Assembly: GCF_000282095.2 (NCBI RefSeq)
Contig: NZ_AKKC02000008.1
Span: 434,001 to 498,000 of the forward strand
DNA length: 64,000 nt
Origin: Rhizobium sp. CF080
Lineage (GTDB): Bacteria > Pseudomonadota > Alphaproteobacteria > Rhizobiales > Rhizobiaceae
Direction of reading: 5' to 3'
In this document: positions 17,850 through 26,919 of the stretch, piece after piece
Layout: every line of letters begins with the position of its first letter
Numbering within the stretch: position 1 is the first letter of the stretch
Notes under the pieces: generated by a model
Told to the model about the DNA's origin: nothing
Databases searched by the model: none
The model's input: the letters and a program-made list of their open reading frames with translations, nothing else
Made by a program: the position numbers and the translations under genes

Positions 17850-18608
17850 TTAAGCGGAGGCCTGCACGATGGTATCGCGCTTGGCGCGCGCGTCGAGCAC
17901 GGCGGAATAGCTTTCGCGCACATAGGCGAGCAGCCTAGCGAGCGCATCGGCTGCCTTGGCATCCTCGCGACTGCGTACCGCGTCGACGATTTCCTGGTGC
18001 AGCGAGGCGACGTGGCGGCGCTCGCGCACCCGGAAGACGATCATGTTGGTGATCGGAATGAAGGCCTCGATGACCGTGTACATCATCAGCTTCAAAGGAC
18101 CGTTGCCGGTCGATTCCACCAGCGCCCTGTGAAAGCGCACGTCCGAAGCGCAGAAATCCTCGTCGCTGACAGCTTCGTCGAGTTGCACCGCGATCTCCGC
18201 CTCCATCGCAGCGAGATCGGCTTCGTTGCGATTGCTGGCGGCCAGCCGGCAGCAGACGGCTTCCGTTTCCAGCCTGGCGGTGATGATCTCTTCGATGTCG
18301 AAGGCGCCGATGCCGACGAGCAGGGTGGCCGCGCCGGTGATCGCCTTGGACAGGCCTTCCGGATCCGGCCGCTTGACGAAATTGCCGCCGGTCGGGCCGC
18401 GTTTGGAATGGATGAGGTTCTGGGCGGCGAGGCGTTTCAGGGCTTCGCGCACGGTCGGGCGGGAAATGCCGAAGCTTTTGGCGAGCTCTTCCTCGGTCGG
18501 CAGGCGTTCATCGATCTTCAGCCGGCCATCCATGATCGCCGAACGGATATTGTCAGACACTTGTCTGGCGATGCCCGTGCGGACAACCTCGTCGTATTTG
18601 AGGATCAT
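17850..18608 (-). CDS. GntR-family regulator, FadR/FCD subfamily
   Basis: A 252-residue regulator. The winged helix occupies residues about 8-75 (IRSAIMDGRLKIDERLPTEEELAKSFGISRPTVREALKRL), followed by an all-helical FCD ligand domain with the metal-binding pattern residues D, H and H spread through FCASDVRFHRALVEST and later helices. FCD regulators usually sense small carboxylic acids and control neighbouring oxidation genes. It is divergent from the 2-hydroxyacid dehydrogenase gene at 18826 and upstream of acuI, so it is likely to control both. Confidence 0.9.
   Translation of the reverse strand: MILKYDEVVRTGIARQVSDNIRSAIMDGRLKIDERLPTEEELAKSFGISRPTVREALKRLAAQNLIHSKRGPTGGNFVKRPDPEGLSKAITGAATLLVGIGAFDIEEIITARLETEAVCCRLAASNRNEADLAAMEAEIAVQLDEAVSDEDFCASDVRFHRALVESTGNGPLKLMMYTVIEAFIPITNMIVFRVRERRHVASLHQEIVDAVRSREDAKAADALARLLAYVRESYSAVLDARAKRDTIVQASA
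18550..18560. promoter_or_regulatory. Possible FadR-type operator inside the regulator's 5' coding region
   Basis: TTGTCAGACAC contains the symmetric TGTC-A-GACA element, close to GTCnGAC-type sites used by FCD regulators. It lies within the first 20 codons of the regulator gene and overlaps a second dyad, CAGACA-CT-TGTCTG (18554-18567). The position would allow roadblock autoregulation, but the bases also encode conserved helix residues, so chance is possible. Confidence 0.3.
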
Positions 18609-18825
18609 GTCATCCTTCCCGCATATTCCTGGGCCCAGTCTCCTGTCTATAGTGATGCCATGGGAGCAGTGAAAACGCTACTGCTTTTTAAATATAGGTT
18701 TGACAAATAGGGGAATGGGAATAACCTCGCCCCCAAGAAACAAGGGGACAAGAGGATGGGCGCAATCGCATTCGGTGAAGCCGGAGTGCAGGGCCTGAAG
18801 GCAGGATTTTCGCGGGAGGGCGTCC

Positions 18826-20238
18826 TTGTCCTCTGAGCGCGCGAACCGTCTTCTCTCCCTCCTCGAAAACCGGCTGGACGCCGCTGCGATCCTCACCGGC
18901 GATGCGATTTCGGATGGCTATGCTGCGGATGCGACCGCTCCTGGCGCCCGGCCCGCAGCCGTTCTGCGCCCGCGCAATACCGAAGACGTTTCCGCCATTC
19001 TTTCCGCCGCCAGTGAACTGCGCCAGCCGATTGTCGTGCAGGGCGGACGCACCGGGCTTTCCGGCTCCTCCCGGCCCATCGAGGGGGAGGTCTCCATCTC
19101 GCTCGAACGGATGAACGGCGTCGAGTCGATCGACATTGCGGCCCAGACGATGATCGTCAAGGCGGGCACGCCGCTGCAGGTCGTGCAGGAGGCGGCGAGC
19201 GATGTCGGCCTGTTCTTCGGCGTCGATATCGGCGCGCGCGGCACGGCCACCGTCGGCGGCAATATCGGCACCAATGCCGGCGGCATCCGGGTTCTGCGTT
19301 ACGGCATGTACCGGGCGCAGGTCATGGGTCTGGAAGCGGTGCTGGCGGACGGGACCATACTTTCCTCCCTCAAGGGGCTGCCGAAGGATAATTCCGGCTA
19401 CGATCTTAATCCGCTGTTCATCGGCACCGAAGGCACGATCGGGGTCGTGACCCGCGCCTGCCTCAAGCTGCATCCGAAGCCGCGGATCGAGCGCAATGCC
19501 TTCGTGGCGCTGCCGTCGCTGAGAGCGGCGCAGGAGCTTCTGGCAAGGCTGCGCGTGGAATTGTCCGGTCTGCTCTCCGCCTTCGAGGCGATCTTTCCGA
19601 ATGTCTATGAAGGCACCGTCGATTATATGGGCATCCGCCCGCCGGTCGAAAAAGGGGCCGGCATGTATGCCATGGTCGAGATCCAGGGTCAGGCGCCGGA
19701 TCAGGACAACGAGCGTTTCGAAACGGCCCTGGCCGCCGCATTGGAAGACGGGCTTGCGATCGACGTGGTACTCTCCAATTCGCTGCGCGAGTTCAACGGG
19801 CTCTGGGGAATTCGCGACGGCATCAACGACTATCTGTTCGGTACCGGGGTGATGATCGGCTTCGATATTTCCGTGCCGCTTTCCCGCATGCAGGAATTCC
19901 TCGACAAGGCCGCACTCGCCGTCGAAGAGATCGATCCGGAGGCGCGGACCTATATTTTTGGCCATCTGGGTGATGGAAACCTGCATTACTGCATGTTCAG
20001 CCATCACGAGAAAAAGGTCGCCGAGGCGATCTTCTCGGGCATCGAAGCGGTCGGCGGCGGTGTTTCCGCCGAGCACGGTATCGGCACCGACAAGGTGAAG
20101 TACCTGAAATATGCCCGCAGCGAAGCCGAGATCGCCACCATGCGCCGGCTGAAAACGGCATTCGATCCGAACTACATTCTCAATCGTGGCCGGGTCTTCG
20201 AACCGCCGGTTTTTTTGCTGCAGGCGGAGCGCGCGTAG
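18826..20238 (+). CDS. FAD-linked 2-hydroxyacid dehydrogenase (GlcD / D-lactate dehydrogenase family)
   Basis: A 470-residue flavoenzyme of the vanillyl-alcohol-oxidase fold. FAD-binding segment near residues 45-135 (VVQGGRTGLSGSSRP, ATVGGNIGTNAGGIRVLRYG) and FAD-oxidase C domain ending in FGHLGDGNLHYCMFSHH and EHGIGTDKVKYL, where histidines contribute to the metal/substrate site. It oxidises a D-2-hydroxy acid to the 2-oxo acid. TTG at 18826 is the probable start: GGGAGGG lies at ideal spacing and no nearby ATG is better. It directly abuts the 2-oxoacid:ferredoxin oxidoreductase gene, suggesting that its product is fed to that enzyme. Confidence 0.88.
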   Translation: MSSERANRLLSLLENRLDAAAILTGDAISDGYAADATAPGARPAAVLRPRNTEDVSAILSAASELRQPIVVQGGRTGLSGSSRPIEGEVSISLERMNGVESIDIAAQTMIVKAGTPLQVVQEAASDVGLFFGVDIGARGTATVGGNIGTNAGGIRVLRYGMYRAQVMGLEAVLADGTILSSLKGLPKDNSGYDLNPLFIGTEGTIGVVTRACLKLHPKPRIERNAFVALPSLRAAQELLARLRVELSGLLSAFEAIFPNVYEGTVDYMGIRPPVEKGAGMYAMVEIQGQAPDQDNERFETALAAALEDGLAIDVVLSNSLREFNGLWGIRDGINDYLFGTGVMIGFDISVPLSRMQEFLDKAALAVEEIDPEARTYIFGHLGDGNLHYCMFSHHEKKVAEAIFSGIEAVGGGVSAEHGIGTDKVKYLKYARSEAEIATMRRLKTAFDPNYILNRGRVFEPPVFLLQAERA

Positions 20239-23200
20239 ATGTCGATCCATATCGCGCCGGATACGAATCTCTCGGACAGCAAGGTCAGCCTCGACGACCG
20301 TTATACGCTGGAAAAGGGTCGTATCCTGGTGTCTGGCACACAGGCGCTGGTGCGCCTGCCGATGATCCAGCGGAGCCGAGATCTGGCGCGTGGACTGAAT
20401 ACCGCTGGTTACGTGTCCGGCTACCGCGGTTCGCCGCTTGCCGGTTTCGACCGGGAGATGGGACGTGCGAAGAAATTTCTCGATGCGAGCCATGTAAAAT
20501 TCCATCCGGGCCTCAACGAGGATATGGCGGCGACAGCCGTGTGGGGCACGCAGCAGACCGGCATGTTCCAGGGCGTTCGTTACGACGGTGTGTTCGGCAT
20601 GTGGTACGGCAAGGGGCCGGGCGTCGACCGCAGCATGGACGTGATCCGCCATGCCAACGCGATCGGCACCAACCCCAACGGCGGCGTGCTGCTGTTGGTC
20701 GGTGACGACCATGGGGCGGTCTCCTCGACGCTGCCGCACCAGAGCGAGCACAATCTGATCTCGGCCATGGTGCCGCTACTGTCGCCGGCCGGCGTCGGCG
20801 AATATATCGAATACGGCCTGCTCGGTTTTGCGATGAGCCGCTATTCCGGCGCCTGGATCGGCTTCAAATGCCAGACCGAGATCGTCGAATGTTCGGCGAC
20901 CGTCGATCTCGATCCGGACAAGCCGCAGATCGTCATTCCGGACGAGGTTTTCGCGCCGGATGGCCTGTCGCTGCGCTGGCCGGACGGGCCGCATGCGATG
21001 GAGCTGCGGCTGGAGCGCAAGATGCTCGCCGTGCAGGCTTTCGCCCGCGCCAACCGGCTGGATCGCGCCGTCTGGGGAACCACGGGCCGTGCCAGGCTCG
21101 GGATCGTTTCAACCGGCAAATCCTGGCTCGATCTTTTAGGCGCCCTGGCGCTGCTCGGCATCGACGAAGCCCGTGCCGCCGAACTCGGCATCGCGTTCTA
21201 CAAGGTCGGGATGGTCTGGCCGCTGGAGCCGCAGGGGATCGCCGATTTTGCTTCCCGTGTCGACGAACTGCTCGTGGTCGAGGAAAAACGCTCGATCCTT
21301 GAAGACCAGATCAAGGCGCAATTATTCAACCTGCCCGCCGAGCGGCGTCCGCGCGTGTTCGGCAAGGCGGGCGAGAGTGGTTCAACGCTGCTGCAGGCGA
21401 TCGGCGAGATCAATACGCTCTCGGTCGCCAAGGCCATTCTCTCGCGGCTCGGCATGCTCGACGCGGCGCTGCAGGCCAGGGCGCGGTTCGTCGAGGAGAT
21501 GACACTTGCTCTTGGAGTGGAGGCGACTGCGCTCCGGCGCGAAGCCTATTTCTGCTCGGGCTGTCCGCACAGCGTATCGACCCGACTGCCGGAGGGAAGC
21601 CGTGCCTCCACCGGCATCGGCTGCCACATGATGATCATCGGCAACGAGGATCGCAACACCTCGACCTTCACCCAGATGGGCGGCGAGGGCGGTGCCTGGA
21701 TCGGCCTGTCGCCCTTCACCGACGAGAAGCACATCTTCGTCAACATGGGCGACGGCACCTATTTCCATTCCGGCCTGCTCGCCATTCGCGCCGGGATCGC
21801 GGCCAAGGTCAACGCCACCTACAAGATCCTCTACAACGACGCCGTCGCCATGACCGGCGGCCAGAAGCATGATGGCGACGTCACCGTGCCCGGCATTGTC
21901 GGGCAGATGCTGGCGGAGGGTGCGGCGCGCGTCGTGGTGGTCGCCGAGCGGCCGGAGGTTTGGCAGGGCAATCTGCCGCGCGAAGTTTCCATCCATCACC
22001 GCGATGAGCTTGATGCGGTGCAGCGCGAATTGCGTGATATCCCCGGCGTAACGGTGCTGGTCTACGATCAGGTCTGTGCCGCGGAAAAACGCCGTCGGCG
22101 GAAACGCGGCGCCTATCCGGTCTCGGACAAACGCGCCTTTATCAACGAACTGGTCTGCGAAGGCTGCGGTGACTGTTCCGCCGTCTCCAACTGCATCTCG
22201 ATCGAGCCGCAGGAGACCGAATTCGGCCGCAAGCGGCGCATCAACCAGTCGAGCTGCAATACCGATCTGTCCTGCATCAAGGGCTTCTGTCCGAGTTTCG
22301 TTACCGTCGAGGGCGGCAGCATCCGCAAGCCGGCGGCGAAGTCGAAATCGGTGAAGACCGACGATCTGCCGCTGCCCGTGTTCACCGCGACCTTCGAGAC
22401 GCCTTATAGTATGCTGCTGGCCGGCATTGGCGGCACCGGCGTCATCACCGTCAGCGCCATCCTCGCCCAGGCGGCTTTGCTCGACGGACTGGCCCTGGTG
22501 ACCCTAGACCAGACCGGCCTTGCCCAGAAGAATGGCTCGGTCGTGTCGCATATCCGGCTGGCGAAGGACCCGGCGCAGATCAATGCGGTGCGGATCGGCC
22601 CCGGCGAGAGCGACCTGGTGCTCGGCTTTGATATCGTCGTCGCCGCGCAGAAGAATTCGCTTGCCTCGTTTGCAAAGAACAAGACGCGGGCCGTCATCGA
22701 CGACCATTTTGCGCCGACCGCTTCCTTCGTGAAGGATACAACGATCGATTTCCGGCAGGAGGCGACGCTGAAGTCTCTGCGCCGTGCCGCCGGAGAGGAA
22801 GCCGTCGAAACGGTTGCCGCAACCGATCTGGCGACGGCGCTGCTTGGCGATGCGATCGCCGCCAACATGTTCCTGCTCGGCCATGCCTGGCAGCGCGGGC
22901 TGGTGCCGATCAGCCTTGTCGCCATCGACAAGGCGATCGAGCTCAACGGCACGGGCATCGCCCTGAACCGCGCCGCCTTCGGCTGGGGGCGACGGGCTGC
23001 CATCGATCTAGAGGCTGTCGCTCGCGAAGCCGGACTGGCGAAGACCGAGCCGAAGGCCGAGACGTTGGAACAGATTGTCGCCCGTCGCACAGCCTTCCTC
23101 ACGGATTACCAGAACGCCGCCTATGCGGCGCGTTATGCCGGCCTTGTCGATATCGCAAAATCGGCCGAGATGCGTTTGCGCGGCGTGACCGGATTTGCCG

Positions 23201-23715
23201 AAGCGGTGGCGAAGAACGCCTTCAAGCTGATGGCCTACAAGGACGAATACGAGGTCGCCCGGCTGCATCGCGACCGGAGTTTTGAAAAGAAGCTCGCCGA
23301 ACAGTTCGAAGGCGATTTCAGGATCAGGCATCACCTCGCGCCGCCGATGATCGCCAAGATGGACCAGCGCACCGGCCATCCGGCGAAGATCGCGTTCGGT
23401 GGTTGGATCCGCCCCGTCTTCGCGGTGCTCGAAAAGTTGAAATTCCTGCGCGGCACGTCCTTTGATCCTTTCGGCCGTACGGCCGAGCGGCGGATGGAGC
23501 GGCAGCTTATCGCGGACTATTTCGATCTCGTGACCGAGCTTTCGGCCGGGCTCGATATCGGCAATCATGCGCTTGCCGTCGAGCTTGCCGGGCTGCCGGA
23601 CATGGTTCGCGGCTTCGGCCATGTGAAGCTCGCATCCGTCGAGCGTTTCGAAAAGCGTAAAACCGATCTCGTTGCGAAATGGCGGGCGAGGGAGCCGCTC
23701 ACCCATGTCGCGTAA
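20239..23715 (+). CDS. Indolepyruvate ferredoxin oxidoreductase family protein (fused alpha-beta)
   Basis: A 1158-residue thiamine-diphosphate enzyme that joins IorA- and IorB-like parts in one chain, the form typical of aerobic proteobacteria. Order: pyrimidine-binding/transketolase-like region from residue 25; CSGCPHS near 439 and GIGCHMM; the TPP-binding stretch NMGDGTYFHSGLLA; a ferredoxin-like cysteine group CEGCGDC near 640 with CNTDLSCIKGFCP near 673-684; and the gamma domain beginning GIGGTGVITV near 731. It decarboxylates aryl- or branched 2-oxo acids to acyl-CoA with a ferredoxin-type acceptor. ATG 20239 immediately follows the preceding stop, so the two genes are coupled. Confidence 0.9.
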   Translation: MSIHIAPDTNLSDSKVSLDDRYTLEKGRILVSGTQALVRLPMIQRSRDLARGLNTAGYVSGYRGSPLAGFDREMGRAKKFLDASHVKFHPGLNEDMAATAVWGTQQTGMFQGVRYDGVFGMWYGKGPGVDRSMDVIRHANAIGTNPNGGVLLLVGDDHGAVSSTLPHQSEHNLISAMVPLLSPAGVGEYIEYGLLGFAMSRYSGAWIGFKCQTEIVECSATVDLDPDKPQIVIPDEVFAPDGLSLRWPDGPHAMELRLERKMLAVQAFARANRLDRAVWGTTGRARLGIVSTGKSWLDLLGALALLGIDEARAAELGIAFYKVGMVWPLEPQGIADFASRVDELLVVEEKRSILEDQIKAQLFNLPAERRPRVFGKAGESGSTLLQAIGEINTLSVAKAILSRLGMLDAALQARARFVEEMTLALGVEATALRREAYFCSGCPHSVSTRLPEGSRASTGIGCHMMIIGNEDRNTSTFTQMGGEGGAWIGLSPFTDEKHIFVNMGDGTYFHSGLLAIRAGIAAKVNATYKILYNDAVAMTGGQKHDGDVTVPGIVGQMLAEGAARVVVVAERPEVWQGNLPREVSIHHRDELDAVQRELRDIPGVTVLVYDQVCAAEKRRRRKRGAYPVSDKRAFINELVCEGCGDCSAVSNCISIEPQETEFGRKRRINQSSCNTDLSCIKGFCPSFVTVEGGSIRKPAAKSKSVKTDDLPLPVFTATFETPYSMLLAGIGGTGVITVSAILAQAALLDGLALVTLDQTGLAQKNGSVVSHIRLAKDPAQINAVRIGPGESDLVLGFDIVVAAQKNSLASFAKNKTRAVIDDHFAPTASFVKDTTIDFRQEATLKSLRRAAGEEAVETVAATDLATALLGDAIAANMFLLGHAWQRGLVPISLVAIDKAIELNGTGIALNRAAFGWGRRAAIDLEAVAREAGLAKTEPKAETLEQIVARRTAFLTDYQNAAYAARYAGLVDIAKSAEMRLRGVTGFAEAVAKNAFKLMAYKDEYEVARLHRDRSFEKKLAEQFEGDFRIRHHLAPPMIAKMDQRTGHPAKIAFGGWIRPVFAVLEKLKFLRGTSFDPFGRTAERRMERQLIADYFDLVTELSAGLDIGNHALAVELAGLPDMVRGFGHVKLASVERFEKRKTDLVAKWRAREPLTHVA

Positions 23716-23742
23716 CCGTTACCGTATCCGAGAGTGACCAGC

Positions 23743-24717
23743 ATGGCAGAAAAGATCATCATCGATACCGACCCCGGCCAGGACGACGCGCTGGCCATCC
23801 TGCTGGCGCTCGCCAGCCCGGAAATCGAGGTGCTGGGGATCGTCGCCGCCGCCGGCAACGTGCCGTTGTCGCTGACGACCAAGAACATTCGCAAGATCTG
23901 CGAGCTGGCCGGCCGCCCCGACATCAAGGTGTTTGCCGGCTGCAGCCAGCCGATGACGGGACCGCTCGTCACCGCCGAACATGTCCACGGCGCGACCGGC
24001 CTCGACGGCGCCGATCTTCCCGAACCGACCATGCCGCTCCAGGAACAGCATGGCGTCGACTTCATCATCGAGACGCTCACGAGCGAACCGGCCGGCACGG
24101 TGACCGTCTGCACGCTCGGGCCGCTCACCGATCTCGGCAAGGCTTTGACCCGGGTTCCCGAGATCGCGGGCCGTATCAAGAAGATCGTGCTGATGGGCGG
24201 CGGGCTGTTTGAGGGTGGCAACATCACGCCGGCCGCGGAATTCAACATCTATGTCGATCCGCAGGCGGCCGCCGTCGTGTTCGGCTCCGGCGTGCCGATC
24301 GTGATGATGCCGCTCGACGTCACCCACAAGACGCTGACGACCCGCGCCCGCGTCGCCGCAGTCCAGGCGATCGGCACGCCGCTTTCGGATGCCGTGGTCG
24401 GCTGGCTCGATTATTTCGAGCGCTTCGACGTGGCAAAATACGGCAGCGACGGCGGGCCGCTGCACGATCCGAACGTGATCGCCTACCTCCTGAAGCCGGA
24501 GCTCTATTCCGGCCGGCTCTGCAACGTCGAGATCGAGACGGAGTCCGAACTCACCAAGGGCATGACGGTCGCCGACTGGTGGGGTGTTTCTGGCCGGCCG
24601 AAGAACGCGATGTTCATGCGCGACGTCGATGCGGACGGTTTTTATGCGCTGCTGACCGAGCGGCTGTCATGGTTCGGCCGGGCGGAGGCGGCGGCGCCAA
24701 AGCTGCGGCTGGTGTAG
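23743..24717 (+). CDS. Nucleoside hydrolase (IunH/RihB family)
   Basis: A 324-residue ribohydrolase. The calcium-binding signature DTDPGQDDA is at residues 8-16 and family motifs VCTLGPLTDL, MGGGLFEGGNITPAAEFNIYVDPQAA and the late GPLHDPNV with Asp ligand are present. It cleaves the N-glycosidic bond of purine or pyrimidine nucleosides. ATG 23743 is chosen; a GTG three codons earlier lacks a better ribosome site. It is 27 bases after the oxidoreductase gene and convergent with the acyl-CoA synthetase; pseudouridine breakdown genes lie about 3 kb away. Confidence 0.9.
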   Translation: MAEKIIIDTDPGQDDALAILLALASPEIEVLGIVAAAGNVPLSLTTKNIRKICELAGRPDIKVFAGCSQPMTGPLVTAEHVHGATGLDGADLPEPTMPLQEQHGVDFIIETLTSEPAGTVTVCTLGPLTDLGKALTRVPEIAGRIKKIVLMGGGLFEGGNITPAAEFNIYVDPQAAAVVFGSGVPIVMMPLDVTHKTLTTRARVAAVQAIGTPLSDAVVGWLDYFERFDVAKYGSDGGPLHDPNVIAYLLKPELYSGRLCNVEIETESELTKGMTVADWWGVSGRPKNAMFMRDVDADGFYALLTERLSWFGRAEAAAPKLRLV

Positions 24718-24723
24718 CACTTC

Positions 24724-24758
24724 ACCCTCATTCCTGTGCTTGTCACAGGAATGAGGGT
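24724..24758. repeat. Perfect 15-bp palindrome between convergent genes
   Basis: ACCCTCATTCCTGTG (24724-24738), loop CTTGT, CACAGGAATGAGGGT (24744-24758). It resembles palindromes often found between rhizobial genes and is well placed to end transcription of both the nucleoside hydrolase and the acyl-CoA synthetase genes, although only a short T-run follows. The whole 86-base gap holds no gene. Confidence 0.75.
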
Positions 24759-24803
24759 ATTTGGGGCCGTCCTCCGGTTTCCAACAGAGACCGCAACACA
24801 ATT

Positions 24804-26909
24804 TCACGGCATCTTCCGCGGAATGATCAGCGCATCGAGAATGCGCACGCCTTTGCCATCGGGCAAAACTGCGACCGGGTTCAGATCGATCGCCTCGATA
24901 TCGTCGCCGTATCGGGCGGCAAAGTCCGATACCTTGACCAAGAGTTCGGCGAGCGCCTGGCGATCCGCCTTCGGCGCACCGCGATAGCCTTCCAGCAGCG
25001 ATGCCAGTTTCGTTTCGCCGATCATCGTGTCGGCGCGGGCAAGGTCGATCGGCAGGAGATCGAAGGCGCTGTCCTTCACCAGTTCCACCAGCACGCCGCC
25101 GATGCCGACGACGAGGCCGAAACCGAAGGGTTCGTGGCGGACAAGACCGACCAGTGCCTCGATGCCGCCCGTCACCATTTCCTGTACCGAGACGCCGCGC
25201 AGTGCGGCGTCGGAAGCATAGGCGCGCGCGTTTGCCATGATGGTGTCGAAGGCGGCGCGGGCTTCCGCTTCAGAAGCGATGCCGAGCTTTACGCCCCCGG
25301 CTTCGGTCTTGTGCAGGATATCGGGCGACTCGATCTTCATGACCACCGGGAAGCCGAGCTGCTTTGCGAATTCGGCGGCAGCATCGGCACTGGTGACGAG
25401 TTGTTCCCGGGGGACCGGTAGTCCTTCGGTGGCGAGCAGTTGTTTGGCCTCGCGCTCGGTCAAGGCACCGGCGGGGAGATTCTTCCTTGTCGCCGCGACC
25501 TTGCCGGGCCAGGAAACGACCTCGCTCCGAGTGATCAGGCTGCGAACGGCCGTCAGCGCACTTTTCGTGCCGCGCAGCACAGGTACGTTTGAGAGTTTGG
25601 CTTCGACAGCCGGATGATGGCCGGAGGAGAGGTTGCCCATGAACACGACCGGCGCCTTGCCCGTCCCGGCATAGTCGGACACCGCTTCGGCAATGCCGAG
25701 ATATTCGGAGGCGCAGAAATCGTCCAGGCCGAGTGGTGCATCCTGCGTCGCCACAATCAGGCCGATCGACGGATCGTCTGCAAGCCCATGCAGGACATCG
25801 CGATAGATCCCCCCGTCGGCAAAGACGACGCCGGTCGTATCGAGCGGGTTCTGCGGTGTGGCAAAGGGCGGCAGCAGCGCCTTTACCCGGGCAACCGTTT
25901 CCGGCTGCAGATCGGGTAACGAGAGACCAACCTCGTCGGCGATATCGGAGACATGCGCCACGCCGCCGCCGGAGACGCCGACGATCGCGACGCCCGGTTT
26001 GGTGGGCCGGCCCTTCAGCGTCAGGCAAAGCGTCGCCGTCTCCATGAAGCCGTCCATGTCCGACACTTCGATGATGCCGACCCGGCGGAAGAAGGCGCGG
26101 TAGGCGTCGTTGCTGCCGGCGAGCGAGCCTGTATGGGCGGCGGTCGCCTGGGCACCACGCTCAGAGCGGCCGGCGCGGAGGGCGATTACCGGTTTGTTGG
26201 CCGCGTGCATCTTCTCCATCGCGGCCGCGAGTTTTTCCGGCTCGCGGATGGCTTCGATGACGATGCCGACGGCGCTGGTCTCATCGTCCGCCGCGAGGAA
26301 TTCGAGGTAGTCGGGAATATCGGTCGCGGCGCTGTTGCCGGAGGAGACGATGTGGCTGAGGCCGAAGCGGCCGGTATTGCCGAGCGCAATGGCGCTGGCC
26401 CCGGAATGCGAGAGGATCGCGAAGCGGCCCTTTTCGAGATTGGTCGAGAGGCTGGAGGAATAGAGTGCGGCGCCTGAGCCGAGATTGAAGAGGCCGAGGC
26501 AGTTCGGACCGCAGATCGCCATGCCGTAACGTTCGGCGATTTCGACCAGTTGCCGCTGCCGCTCGCGGCCGGCTTCGTCCAGTTCGGCGAAACCGGAGGC
26601 CAGCACGACCGCCGCCTTGACGCCGGTGCTTCCGGCCTCTTCGAGGGCCGCGATCACCTTGTCGGCGGCGATGCCGATCACGGCCACATCGGGTGCGTTA
26701 TCCAACGCCGAGAGGGAGGGCGAGGCGGGAAGTCCGAAGATCGTCCCGGCCTTCGGATGCACCGGAATGATCTGTCCCTGATAGCGGAAGCGCATCAGGT
26801 TCTTCATCACGTAGCTGGAGGAGGCGTCGGCGCGCTCGGTGGCGCCGACAACTGCAATGGAGCGCGGCGCCATGAGGGCCTGCATCGCCTCAGGCGTGTT
26901 GGCCGTCAT
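24804..26909 (-). CDS. Acyl-CoA synthetase (ADP-forming), acetate-CoA ligase family
   Basis: A 701-residue fused alpha-beta NDP-forming acyl-CoA synthetase. CoA-binding domain at residues 10-110 (SIAVVGATERADASS), succinyl-CoA-synthetase-like domains with GPNCLGLFN and SHSGA, the phosphorylated histidine in AHTGSLAG (H259), NPLDTTG, and a C-terminal ATP-grasp domain (VVMKIESPDILHKTEAGGVKLGI). It interconverts acyl-CoA + ADP + Pi with acid + ATP. It follows the enoyl-CoA hydratase gene by ten bases. Substrate unknown: it could release ATP from acyl-CoA made by a 2-oxoacid oxidoreductase, or activate a phenylpropanoid acid. Confidence 0.88.
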   Translation of the reverse strand: MTANTPEAMQALMAPRSIAVVGATERADASSSYVMKNLMRFRYQGQIIPVHPKAGTIFGLPASPSLSALDNAPDVAVIGIAADKVIAALEEAGSTGVKAAVVLASGFAELDEAGRERQRQLVEIAERYGMAICGPNCLGLFNLGSGAALYSSSLSTNLEKGRFAILSHSGASAIALGNTGRFGLSHIVSSGNSAATDIPDYLEFLAADDETSAVGIVIEAIREPEKLAAAMEKMHAANKPVIALRAGRSERGAQATAAHTGSLAGSNDAYRAFFRRVGIIEVSDMDGFMETATLCLTLKGRPTKPGVAIVGVSGGGVAHVSDIADEVGLSLPDLQPETVARVKALLPPFATPQNPLDTTGVVFADGGIYRDVLHGLADDPSIGLIVATQDAPLGLDDFCASEYLGIAEAVSDYAGTGKAPVVFMGNLSSGHHPAVEAKLSNVPVLRGTKSALTAVRSLITRSEVVSWPGKVAATRKNLPAGALTEREAKQLLATEGLPVPREQLVTSADAAAEFAKQLGFPVVMKIESPDILHKTEAGGVKLGIASEAEARAAFDTIMANARAYASDAALRGVSVQEMVTGGIEALVGLVRHEPFGFGLVVGIGGVLVELVKDSAFDLLPIDLARADTMIGETKLASLLEGYRGAPKADRQALAELLVKVSDFAARYGDDIEAIDLNPVAVLPDGKGVRILDALIIPRKMP

Positions 26910-26919
26910 GACCAGGGCC

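Noticed and set aside
18699..18707. TTTGACAAA dyad in the FadR-type divergent region
   Set aside because: Four-base arms only, and no second copy; it could equally be part of a -35 element.
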